Of a DNA stretch of 21,997 bases, positions 1 to 6,384 are shown in pieces. Every line of letters starts with the position of its first letter. Positions within the stretch are counted from its first letter, which is position 1. This DNA comes from Peptococcaceae bacterium (lineage in GTDB: Bacteria; Bacillota; DSM-521; Neomoorellales; Neomoorellaceae): positions 1 through 21,997 of the forward strand of contig DOLC01000119.1 of assembly GCA_003509545.1 (NCBI GenBank). Reading direction: 5' to 3'. Under the pieces are notes generated by a model, which saw only the letters and a list, made by a program, of their open reading frames with translations, was not told the origin of the DNA and searched no databases. Made by a program: the position numbers and the translations under genes.

Positions 1-213
1 AAGCTTGGCCCGAGGGCATGTATCCTTGCGGCCGGCAACTGAGGCAGGATGCTTAAATCCTGCCGGGAAGCCTGCCTTAAGCCTTTAAGCCAAGCAAAAG
101 TCCTGCCCGCGAGGGAGGCCTTTGCGAGCGAAAGCCAAGCAGGCCGGGATCATAAACTGGGGATAACTCAGTCTTGCCGGGTGCTAACATTTGGCAGAAG
201 GTGGGGAGAAGGA
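1..213. other. Upstream non-coding region with small hairpin
   Basis: No gene is supported here. A perfect 8-bp inverted repeat (GGCAGGAT at 43-50, ATCCTGCC at 57-64) is visible without a following T-run, so it is not a convincing terminator. The 10-mer AAGCCAAGCA occurs twice. The motif GGGATAACTCA at 160-170 recurs twice near 11033-11085. A reading frame in phase with yedF stays open back to position 49, but that extension has no family resemblance and starts inside the hairpin. I therefore treat it as leader. Confidence 0.4.
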
Positions 214-795
214 TTGGAGACTACAGTGGATGCCCGCGGGCTGCCCTGTCCCCAGCCGGTTATTCAGACCAAGAAGGCCCTGGAGGGGCTGGGGGAGGCC
301 GGAGAAGTCGTAACCATAGTGGACAACGAAGTGGCGCGGGACAACGTGGTAAAACTGGCCCGCAGCCTGGACTGCACTGTGGAAGTGGAAGAACGCGGTT
401 CTGATTACTACATCCATATCCGCAAGGGAGGCCTGCCCGCCACCCAGCTCTGTGTAGCCCCGGGGCAGGTGATCCTTATCGGCACCGACGCCCTGGGCCA
501 GGGCTCCCGGGAGCTGGGGGAGATTCTCATGCGCAATTTCCTGTATACCCTGAGCGAAGGGGAGGTCATCCCGCGGCGCCTCCTCTTCATCAACAGCGGG
601 GTAAAGCTGTGTTGCGAGGGCTCCCCGGCCCTGGCGAGTCTCATGGCCCTGGAACAGAGGGGCGTCGAAATTCTGGTCTGCGGTACCTGCCTGGACTATT
701 ACCAACTTAAAGAAAAGCTCTGCGTGGGTTCCATTACCAACATGTACACGATCGTGGAACACCTTATGTCCGCCGAAAAGGTCGTCACCCTTTAG
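214..795 (+). CDS. yedF: YedF-type sulfur/selenium relay protein (SirA/TusA + DsrE-like)
   Basis: This 193-residue protein has two domains. The N-terminal half (about residues 4-75) is a SirA/TusA-like domain with the diagnostic DARGLPCPQP motif. Its Cys12 sits where TusA carries a persulfide. The C-terminal half (about 85-193) is a DsrE-like domain starting at ILIGTDALGQG, with a CGTC motif near residue 150. The family is annotated as selenium metabolism protein YedF because it often sits near selenium or cysteine-desulfurase genes. Its biochemistry is not firmly known, and no selenium gene is visible here. I chose TTG214 because a GGGGAG site lies about 5 nt upstream and the domain begins straight after; GTG226 is an alternative. 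The HEAT-repeat gene follows after 11 nt, suggesting co-transcription. Length and architecture match the family. Confidence 0.9.
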   Translation: METTVDARGLPCPQPVIQTKKALEGLGEAGEVVTIVDNEVARDNVVKLARSLDCTVEVEERGSDYYIHIRKGGLPATQLCVAPGQVILIGTDALGQGSRELGEILMRNFLYTLSEGEVIPRRLLFINSGVKLCCEGSPALASLMALEQRGVEILVCGTCLDYYQLKEKLCVGSITNMYTIVEHLMSAEKVVTL

Positions 796-806
796 GAGGA
801 TCTGCC

Positions 807-1697
807 TTGCTGAGTGGGTGGTGGCGCAGGGGCCGGAAAGAGGACCCGAGGAGGCTGTCAGAAAAGCTCTGCCGCTGCAGGGGCAGGCTTCCTTCTTCCC
901 TCAGGGAGGCCCTCCTCAAACTGGGGGCCGGGGAAGGGGCCCGGGTTGTCCTGGAATGCTGGCCGCGCCTGGGGCCTGAGGTGCGTGGGGAAATCAAGGC
1001 CTTGGCCTACCGGGAGGACTGGGTGGGTGACTGGCTCCATATGTTGAAGGGCGGCGGGGCCCGGGAGCGGGCCCTGGCGGCGGAGGTGCTGGGGCTTTTA
1101 GAGGTAGATCGCGCCGCGGCCCCCCTGCTGGAAGCCCTGGCTGACGGGGATGAAGGGGTCCAGATGGCCGCGGCCACGGCCCTGGCCTCCATTAGGGACC
1201 CCCGCTGCCTGGAACCCTTAGCCTTGGCCCTGGCCGAGCCCCGGCGCATTCCTCCCGCCCGGGTGGCCCAGGTCATAACGGCCTTTGGGCGCCAGAGCAT
1301 ACCCCATTTGGTATCGGCCCTCCGGGCCGGGCCGGAGGAAGTGGCGTTGCGGGCCGTGGAGATCCTGGGCAACCTGGGTGAGGCCGGTGTCCTGCCGGTC
1401 CTGGGGCAATGCCTGGAGAGCCCTTCGGCCGCCCTGCGGGCGGCGGCCGCCCGGGCCCTGGGGGATACCGGGCTGGAGGAGGCCGCGGAATATCTCTCAT
1501 CCGCCCTGGGGGACCCGGAGCCCAAGGTGCGGGCGGCGGCCGTTCTTGCCCTGGGCCGCCTGGGGCGAGGGGAGGCCCGTCCCGCCCTGGAGAAGGCCCG
1601 GGAGGACCCCGCCTGGGAAGTGCGGGTTTGTGCGGAGGCGGCCCTAAAGGCCGTGGGCCACCTCCCACATGGGAATCAGCATCTCCCGGCAAGATAA
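807..1697 (+). CDS. HEAT-repeat (PBS-lyase-like) protein
   Basis: A 296-residue protein built mostly from alanine- and leucine-rich helical repeats of about 30 residues, from roughly residue 70 to the C-terminus. Recurring blocks of the type VRAAAVLALGRLG are typical of HEAT/PBS-lyase repeats, which form protein-interaction solenoids. I see no signal peptide, membrane segment or catalytic motif. The first 65 residues are arginine-rich and unlike the repeats. The start is TTG807, supported by a perfect AGGAGG at 794-799 with 7-nt spacing. It lies 11 nt after yedF and 45 nt before the DUF951 gene, so it is probably the middle gene of a three-gene operon. HEAT proteins are adaptors, and the partner cannot be read from the sequence. 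Confidence 0.8.
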   Translation: MLSGWWRRGRKEDPRRLSEKLCRCRGRLPSSLREALLKLGAGEGARVVLECWPRLGPEVRGEIKALAYREDWVGDWLHMLKGGGARERALAAEVLGLLEVDRAAAPLLEALADGDEGVQMAAATALASIRDPRCLEPLALALAEPRRIPPARVAQVITAFGRQSIPHLVSALRAGPEEVALRAVEILGNLGEAGVLPVLGQCLESPSAALRAAAARALGDTGLEEAAEYLSSALGDPEPKVRAAAVLALGRLGRGEARPALEKAREDPAWEVRVCAEAALKAVGHLPHGNQHLPAR

Positions 1698-1742
1698 AAC
1701 CTTTGACATCCGCCATGCCCTTGAAAAGGAGGCAACATTTGG

Positions 1743-1943
1743 TTGGACCTTCGCGTGGGAGACGTTGTAGAGATGCGTAAGAACCACCCCTGTGGCAGCA
1801 GCCGTTGGGAGATCCTGCGGACGGGGATGGACTTGCGGCTCCGGTGCCTGGGTTGCGGCCGCATGGTTATGCTTCCCCGGGCCAAAGTGGAGAAGAGCAT
1901 AAAGAGGGTGTTACCCCCGGAGGAGGGAATACCAGTAACTTAA
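1743..1943 (+). CDS. DUF951 small protein
   Basis: A 66-residue protein matching the DUF951 family, with a conserved start (LRVGDVVEMRKNHPCGSSRWEI) of which the core is DVVEMRKNHPCG. A CLGCG motif in the second half could form a small metal or nucleic-acid site. The family has no established function. In Firmicutes it is often found in the neighbourhood of rpsF and oriC, which fits this window. The start is TTG1743 with AGGAGG at 1727-1732. The 3' end overlaps the convergent CGGC gene by 33 bp, so the two mRNAs are complementary there. Confidence 0.85.
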   Translation: MDLRVGDVVEMRKNHPCGSSRWEILRTGMDLRLRCLGCGRMVMLPRAKVEKSIKRVLPPEEGIPVT

Positions 1944-2366
1944 ATTCCCCAGCCGGCGCAGGCATTCGGGCGCGCTGGGTATTCCCGGGACGGCGCGCCG
2001 CACCGAGCGGAGGCCTGCGGCCTTGTCGGCGGCGACATAAGTTCCCAGCAAAACGGGGAGGCCGAAGGCGGCCTCTATTTTTTTGCCCAGTTGTTCGCCC
2101 CGGGGACAGTGGCCGGCGAAGAACAGGCAGGAAGCCAGGGCGAACACCTGGACGTAGTCCCGGGCGAGCATGTCGGCGGCCAGTTCGACCATGCGGTCCC
2201 CCGGGCAGCCGGGACAGGGGCGCAGGCTTACGATGCGTCCCTCCCGCAGCCGCCCCAGGGGGCCCTTTTGTTCCCCCTGGGCCTGAAAGCAGAGAATATG
2301 GGAATGGAACCCAGGGCAGCCCCGGTACCAGTAATGGCGGCAGCCGATAATTCCTACGCGGACCAT
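1911..2366 (-). CDS. CGGC-domain cysteine-rich (putative metal-binding) protein
   Basis: A 151-residue protein resembling the CGGC domain family. It opens with VRVGIIGC (Cys9), followed by a GCPGFHSH segment (Cys17), CPGCPGDRM (Cys51, Cys54; the place of the family's CGGCPG) and ASC...GHCP (Cys80, Cys87). The family is thought to bind metal through these cysteines; its role is unknown. The frame is open up to an ATG at 2429, but I prefer ATG2366. The conserved domain begins right there, an AAGGGAA-like site precedes it, and a possible -10 at 2420-2425 would place the upstream ATG outside the transcript. The gene is convergent with DUF951 and monocistronic as far as can be seen. Confidence 0.75.
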   Translation of the reverse strand: MVRVGIIGCRHYWYRGCPGFHSHILCFQAQGEQKGPLGRLREGRIVSLRPCPGCPGDRMVELAADMLARDYVQVFALASCLFFAGHCPRGEQLGKKIEAAFGLPVLLGTYVAADKAAGLRSVRRAVPGIPSAPECLRRLGNLSYWYSLLRG

Positions 2367-2419
2367 TTCGACATTCCCTTTCCCGTGGAATTCTGAGACG
2401 CAACCACGCAACGAACGAT

Positions 2420-2428
2420 ATTCTAGCA
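2420..2428 (-). promoter_or_regulatory. Possible extended -10 promoter for CGGC gene
   Basis: On the minus strand the sequence reads TGC-TAGAAT, an extended -10 element, about 50 nt upstream of ATG2366. No good -35 hexamer lies at 16-18 nt, so this is weak. Confidence 0.35.
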
Positions 2429-2672
2429 TAGAAAGGGCAAAAAACGTGTCGGATTATGTAGGCCTCGGGCCGCCGGCTTCAGAAGTCGGCCTCTCATTTT
2501 GGGTGTTTCCGGCCTGAAGGCTTCTGGCAGGCCTTCCATGTTGTCTTTACGACGTCCGGGTCCCGGGCCGGGGCACCGGGAAAGGAAGTTTATCTCCCCT
2601 TCGCCGGCCGGGGCAAGTTCGACCGCCGCACCTTTCCTCTGGTAGACTCCGGACCAGAAGGGGGGTGGAAAA

Positions 2673-2894
2673 ATGGCAGTAGTGGTAACACCCGTCGGGG
2701 CGTCCCTGCGGCTGCAGGTGCAGACGGGGACCGATGCCGAGGGCGGGCCGGTGTACCGGTGGAGGACCTTCAGCCGGGTAAAGCCGGAGGCGGCCGACCA
2801 GGATCTGTGGGATGTGGCCCAGGCACTGGCCGCCCTCCAGGTCTATCCGGTGGTCGCCGTCAACCGCGTACAGGAAGCCAGCCTGTCCGCCTAA
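2673..2894 (+). CDS. DUF1659 protein
   Basis: A 73-residue protein matching DUF1659: a short beta-rich N-terminus (VVTPVGASLRLQVQTG), a central YRWRTFSRVKPEA segment and a C-terminal helix plus VAVNRVQEASL. The function of the family is unknown. A GGGGGGTGG site precedes ATG2673. It is followed after 23 nt by the DUF2922 gene; this pair, often with a YvrJ-type protein, recurs in many spore-forming Firmicutes. No membrane segment or cysteine is seen. Confidence 0.9.
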   Translation: MAVVVTPVGASLRLQVQTGTDAEGGPVYRWRTFSRVKPEAADQDLWDVAQALAALQVYPVVAVNRVQEASLSA

Positions 2895-2917
2895 AAACCG
2901 GGAAGGGGGATTAGATC

Positions 2918-3139
2918 GTGTTGACCAGGCGTCTGGAGCTCGTCTTCCAGAATGCCGCCGGCCGGCGCACAGTTTTGACCGTTCAGGAACCGCGGCCCGA
3001 CATTACCGCCGATGAGGTAAAGGCGGCCATGGAGCTCATAGTGGCCCGCGATGTCTTTACCTCCCCAGGTGGGGACTTGGTGGCCGTGGTAGGCGCCCGG
3101 CTGGTGAGCAGGGAAACCGTGGATCTCATTACGGCGTAG
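2918..3139 (+). CDS. DUF2922 protein
   Basis: A 73-residue protein matching DUF2922. It starts LTRRLELVFQNAAGR and ends with the typical VGARLVSRETVDLI strand. The function is unknown. The start is GTG2918 with AAGGGGG at 2903-2909 (8-nt spacing); the next codon, TTG, is a less likely start. The stop codon TAG is followed within 6 nt by the dispersed repeat at 3145-3181, so this gene's mRNA 3' end carries the repeat and its hairpin. Confidence 0.9.
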   Translation: MLTRRLELVFQNAAGRRTVLTVQEPRPDITADEVKAAMELIVARDVFTSPGGDLVAVVGARLVSRETVDLITA

Positions 3140-3144
3140 ACGTC

Positions 3145-3181
3145 CATGCCGCCGACGCGGCACCAGCAGAAGGATGAAAAC
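3145..3181 (+). repeat. Dispersed short repeat, copy 1
   Basis: The 25 nt at 3157-3181 are identical to 21945-21969. Extended leftward to 3145 the copies match at 34 of 37 positions without gaps, and all three differences are transitions. Copy 1 starts 6 nt after the DUF2922 stop codon. It is directly followed by a perfect hairpin (3184-3218). The sequence downstream of copy 2 begins a similar GGGCTGGCAT arm at 21974-21983, whose partner would lie beyond the window. Confidence 0.75.
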
Positions 3182-3183
3182 GC

Positions 3184-3218
3184 CAGGCCGGCATGCAAGC
3201 AAAAACAATGCCGGCCTG
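3184..3218 (+). terminator. Hairpin after DUF2922 / repeat
   Basis: A perfect 11-bp stem (arms 3184-3194 and 3208-3218, core AGGCCGGCAT / ATGCCGGCCT) encloses a 13-nt A-rich loop. It is followed by GAAGAGAAGTTATTTT rather than an immediate T-run, so it may be a weak terminator, an mRNA 3'-end stabiliser or part of the repeat element. Confidence 0.5.
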
Positions 3219-3252
3219 AAGAGAAGTTATTTTCGGCGTAGGGATACGCGGC

Positions 3253-3329
3253 CGGGCCGGGTTTCCCGGCCCGTGGCCCGGCTCCCGCGAGGGGGCGGCC
3301 GGCAGTCGGCGTCGCCTGGCGGCCGCCCC
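3253..3329 (+). other. GC-rich double hairpin upstream of YvrJ gene
   Basis: Two further perfect inverted repeats follow: a 9-bp stem with a TTT loop (3253-3261 / 3265-3273), and a 10-bp stem (3292-3301 / 3320-3329) whose loop can itself pair (GGCG-T-CGCC). Neither has a T-run. They form the leader of the YvrJ gene or the tail of the DUF2922 mRNA. Confidence 0.45.
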
Positions 3330-3376
3330 GGCGGGGGGCAACTCCGGGAAGCCTACAACAAGGGGGGAACCGGCGA

Positions 3377-3574
3377 ATGGAGGACCTATGGACCCAGGTA
3401 GGGAATGTCGGCTTTCCCATGGTTATGGCCTTTTACCTCCTGGTCCGCATGGAGCCCCTCATAAAGGAGCTGCAGAAGTCGGTTACTTTACTCACGGTGG
3501 TGGTGGCCCGCTTGGGCGGTCTGGACTACCGGGAAGCCAAAGGGTTGCTGGAAGGCCAGGTTGTTGATAAATAG
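3377..3574 (+). CDS. YvrJ-family small membrane protein
   Basis: A 65-residue protein matching the YvrJ family. It has one membrane segment near residues 10-24 (VGFPMVMAFYLLVRM), followed by an amphipathic helix (EPLIKELQKSVTLLTVVVARLGG). The family is short and holin-like in outline, with no established function. AAGGGGGG about 10 nt upstream supports ATG3377. It completes the DUF1659-DUF2922-YvrJ set, although 237 nt of hairpin-rich DNA separates it from DUF2922. The terminator at 3714-3740 is the likely end of this transcript. Confidence 0.85.
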   Translation: MEDLWTQVGNVGFPMVMAFYLLVRMEPLIKELQKSVTLLTVVVARLGGLDYREAKGLLEGQVVDK

Positions 3575-3708
3575 CGCGCCTCCTCAAGGCTTTCCACCCA
3601 AAGCCCCAGGCCCTGCCCGGGGACGGCGGGTCTTCGGGGGAGGAGCATGGCGCAGGCAGCCGCCCGGGCAGGACCTACTCCGGGGCCGGAGCCAGAAGCC
3701 GGATAATA

Positions 3709-4167
3709 TCAGGGGCCGCCGCCTGCGGCCTTTTTCTTTTGCTGGTAAAGGGAAGCCAGCTTTTCTCCCAGGGAAGGTTCCTGGCGGGCCACCTGGAGGA
3801 GGTAGGCGGCGATACTTCCCGAGAAGGGCATGTACTCCCCGAAGAGGGCCCGCTCCATGGCCCGCCGGGCGATGTTGATGACGCAATCCTCTTCGTGGTT
3901 GTCCTGGCAGCTTTGACACTGGAGGAGGATTTCACTTAGGGTTTCCAGCAGGTCGTCCTGGTAGTAAAGGCGGAGGTCGTCTTCGGGTATGAAGTTGTGC
4001 CCCCGGGGAATGCGGACGGCGTTTTTGGCCCGGGCGTAGTCCATGACCGTCTGGGTAAATCCTATAAGGCAGCGGGCCTTATCGCAAGTGCCGCATTCTT
4101 CCACCGTCTTGCAGCACTTGTCCACTGCGCGGCGTATGGCTTCTACATTTACGCTCCTGACCGTCAT
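3709..4167 (-). CDS. Cysteine-rich protein of unknown function beside siroheme reductase
   Basis: I do not recognise a named family. The 152-residue product is soluble, with a cluster of cysteines near the N-terminus (Cys18, 19, 25, 28, 33, in the pattern CC-x5-C-x2-C-x4-C) and a second group at Cys84, 87 and 95. This distribution suggests an iron-sulfur cluster or zinc. It begins 15 nt after the stop of the small siroheme-reductase gene on the same strand, so they are probably co-transcribed and it may be an electron-transfer or maturation partner (inference). An AGGAG lies 12 nt before ATG4167. Its last ten codons coincide with the terminator of the convergent YvrJ transcript, which accounts for the odd KKKAAGGGP ending. 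Confidence 0.75.
   Translation of the reverse strand: MTVRSVNVEAIRRAVDKCCKTVEECGTCDKARCLIGFTQTVMDYARAKNAVRIPRGHNFIPEDDLRLYYQDDLLETLSEILLQCQSCQDNHEEDCVINIARRAMERALFGEYMPFSGSIAAYLLQVARQEPSLGEKLASLYQQKKKAAGGGP
3714..3740 (+). terminator. Intrinsic terminator of the YvrJ transcript
   Basis: GGCCGC (3714-3719), a 5-nt loop and GCGGCC (3725-3730) are followed by TTTTTCTTTT. It lies inside the last codons of the convergent cysteine-rich gene, whose KKK...GGG tail is encoded by the T-run and stem. Confidence 0.8.
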
Positions 4168-4182
4168 AGGTATTCACCGCTC

Positions 4183-4905
4183 CTATGGGGTAGTTTGATT
4201 TAAGAACTGGAGGAAGTCGCTTTCCTCTTCCTGCTGCTGGAAGGAAGCCAGCATGTCTGCCGGCGGCTGGAAGGGTTCCCACCCCGCCCGCTGGAGGGTG
4301 TGGCAGAGCCTCTCTTTGGGCTGGGCCAGCTCCTGGTAACGGGCCAGGACATGCTCCAGGAGGGCCAGAACCCCTTCCCCGCTTATTTTCTCCGCCAGCA
4401 GCCGGCCGTGGATGGGCTTGCGGCTGGCGCCCCGGCCGCCTATGTAAATGCTGAAAGAATCCTCGCCGGTGGCCACTACACCGAAATCGGCGCAGAAGGG
4501 TTCGGTGCAGCCCCGGTGGCACCCGGCCACCGAAATCTTGAAATCGTTGGGCACCGGGCGATTCATAAACCGATCCTGCAGAATGCCGGCCAACCGGAAG
4601 ACATCGGAGAGGGAGCGCTGGCACAGCTCCGAGCTGCCTGCGCAGGCCTTGACGTTGCGCACGGTTTCACCGAAAACCCCTATTCTAAGACCCAGGCCCT
4701 CCACTCCTTCCCGCAGGACCGGGAGCTTTTCTTCGGGAATGAGGAAAATTAACGTCTGCCGGGTGGTGAGCTTGCAGGCCGTGCATTCCAGCTCCTGGGC
4801 CAGCCGGGCCAGCCCCATGAGCTGTTGGGGGCTGAGGACCCCGCAATTGGCCACGATGCCCACTCCTATAATGCCTGATTTCTGTAAGAAGATGGCATCA
4901 CCCAT
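4183..4905 (-). CDS. Small siroheme/4Fe-4S sulfite-nitrite reductase family protein
   Basis: A 240-residue protein of the nitrite/sulfite reductase superfamily, in the size class of low-molecular-mass assimilatory-type sulfite reductases. Residues about 12-76 form the ferredoxin-like half domain (GIVANCGVLSPQQL ... TRQTLIFLI). The rest is the siroheme-4Fe-4S domain, with Cys88, Cys95, Cys129 and Cys133 as expected cluster ligands. The second pair has the usual C-x3-C spacing (CHRGC), but the first pair is C-x6-C where C-x5-C is typical. GGGGAGG precedes ATG4905. The frame is open to 5040, but the upstream part shows no homology. No separate reductase subunit is adjacent, so the electron donor and the true substrate (sulfite, nitrite or other) are unknown. 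It probably shares a transcript with the downstream cysteine-rich gene. Confidence 0.82.
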   Translation of the reverse strand: MGDAIFLQKSGIIGVGIVANCGVLSPQQLMGLARLAQELECTACKLTTRQTLIFLIPEEKLPVLREGVEGLGLRIGVFGETVRNVKACAGSSELCQRSLSDVFRLAGILQDRFMNRPVPNDFKISVAGCHRGCTEPFCADFGVVATGEDSFSIYIGGRGASRKPIHGRLLAEKISGEGVLALLEHVLARYQELAQPKERLCHTLQRAGWEPFQPPADMLASFQQQEEESDFLQFLNQTTP

Positions 4906-5036
4906 GCCCTTCCTCCCCTTGATAAAAGTAGTTATGATTAGAAAATATGATGATAATAATTCGCCGTTCTCCCGGAAGATCCTGCCTGGATATTCAATTT
5001 TTTGGCTTAAGAAGGGTCTGCGGACTCGAGCCGTCC

Positions 5037-6380
5037 TCAAGGCTCCGGTTCGGGGGCTAGGTCTACGAACTTGGTAAATTCGGGGAGGAAGGCCATCTCC
5101 ACGGTTCCCACGGGGCCGTTGCGGTGCTTGGCCACGATGACCTCGGCGATGCCCTTCTTTTCGGTGTCGGGGTCGTAGTACTGGGGGCGGTATAGGAAGA
5201 TAATCACGTCGGCGTCGGCTTCTATGGCCCCGCTCTCCAGGAGGTCGGCCATAACCGGCCGCTTGTCCTGACGCTGCTCTACGCCGCGGTTGAGCTGGGA
5301 CAATACCAGGATCGGCACGTTCAGTTCCCGGGCCAGGGCTTTGAGGGCCCGGGAGATGAGGGCGATCTCCTGCTGGCGGTTGTCTACCCGGCGGTGGGCC
5401 TGCATGAGCTGGAGGTAATCGATCACTACCAGACCCAGGCCGCGCTCGGCCTGGAGGCGGCGGGCCTTGGCCCGGACCTCCATGGCCGTGATGGCCGGGG
5501 TGTCGTCTATGTAAATGGGCGCCTCCGCCAGGAGGCTGGCCGCGTTCACCAAGCGGGCCCAGTCCTCTTCCTTCAGGTACCCGGTGCGGAGGCGGTGCTG
5601 CTCTACCATGGCCTCGGCGGCCAGCATCCGCTGCACCACCTGGTCCTTGGACATCTCCAGGCTGAAGATGGCCACCGGCACTTTCTGCTGCAGGGCCACC
5701 TTCTGGGCGATGTTCAGGCAGAAGGAGGTCTTACCCATGCCCGGCCGGGCTGCGCAGATAATGAGATCGGAGGGCTGCAGGCCGGAGAGGAGGCGGTCCA
5801 AATCCGTAAAGGTGGGAAGGCCGGTAACCTCCCCTTTGTGAGAGGCCAGGCGCTCCAGGTGTTCGAAGGTTTGGAGGAGGACCTGCTTGATGGTTACAAA
5901 ACCGTCCCGGTAGCGGCCGGCGGCCACCTCCAGGATGAGCCTTTCAGCTTCATCCACGATTTCCCCGACTTCCCCTTCCTCCCCGTAGGCCCTTTCGGCG
6001 ATGCGGTTGGCCGCCTGGATAAGCTGCCGGAGGGCGGCCTTCTGGGAGACGATCCGGGCGTAGTGGCCGGCGTTGGCCACACTGGGAACTACCGCCGTGA
6101 GCTGGGCCAGGTAGGTGGCTCCTCCCACGGTCTCCAGCTCCCCCCTGCGCTTCAGCTCCTCGGTTACCGTCAGGAGGTCCACCGCCTCCCCCCGGGCTTC
6201 CAGGTCCAGGACGGTCCGGTAAATGACGCGGTGGGCCTCGCGATAGAAGTCTTCCACGCGGAGGATCTCAGCGGCCGTGAGCAGAGCATCCCGGTCGAGG
6301 AGGATGGCACCCAGGACGGACTGCTCCGCCTCCAGGCTGTGGGGGGGAAGACGTTCGGCCAGCTCCTGCATGGACTCCAC
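5037..6380 (-). CDS. dnaB: Replicative DNA helicase DnaB
   Basis: A 447-residue DnaB-family hexameric helicase, the B. subtilis DnaC equivalent, which unwinds DNA at the replication fork. The N-terminal primase-interacting domain starts PPHSLEAEQSVLGAILLD. The RecA-like domain has Walker A RPGMGKTS at about 212-219, Walker B LVVIDYLQ at about 317-324, and the late conserved block ADLLESGAIEADADVIIFL. Length is normal and no intein is present. The first in-frame start is GTG6380; ATG6371, three codons on, is equally plausible because GGTGGAG overlaps that region. Only 4 nt separate it from the lonC stop, so it is the last gene of the rpsF operon. No strong terminator follows. Confidence 0.97.
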   Translation of the reverse strand: MESMQELAERLPPHSLEAEQSVLGAILLDRDALLTAAEILRVEDFYREAHRVIYRTVLDLEARGEAVDLLTVTEELKRRGELETVGGATYLAQLTAVVPSVANAGHYARIVSQKAALRQLIQAANRIAERAYGEEGEVGEIVDEAERLILEVAAGRYRDGFVTIKQVLLQTFEHLERLASHKGEVTGLPTFTDLDRLLSGLQPSDLIICAARPGMGKTSFCLNIAQKVALQQKVPVAIFSLEMSKDQVVQRMLAAEAMVEQHRLRTGYLKEEDWARLVNAASLLAEAPIYIDDTPAITAMEVRAKARRLQAERGLGLVVIDYLQLMQAHRRVDNRQQEIALISRALKALARELNVPILVLSQLNRGVEQRQDKRPVMADLLESGAIEADADVIIFLYRPQYYDPDTEKKGIAEVIVAKHRNGPVGTVEMAFLPEFTKFVDLAPEPEP

Positions 6381-6384
6381 CGCC

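Noticed and set aside
49..213. N-terminal extension of YedF from an ATG at 49
   Set aside because: The 55 extra residues have no family resemblance, start inside a hairpin, and TTG214 has a good ribosome site at the domain boundary.
3140..3240. A coding gene reading MPPTRHQQKDEN... in the repeat region
   Set aside because: Only about 31 codons, no ribosome site, and conservation with copy 2 is at the nucleotide level in all frames.
4906..5040. N-terminal extension of the siroheme reductase
   Set aside because: The extension is unlike the family and would overlap the dnaB stop; ATG4905 has GGGGAGG upstream.
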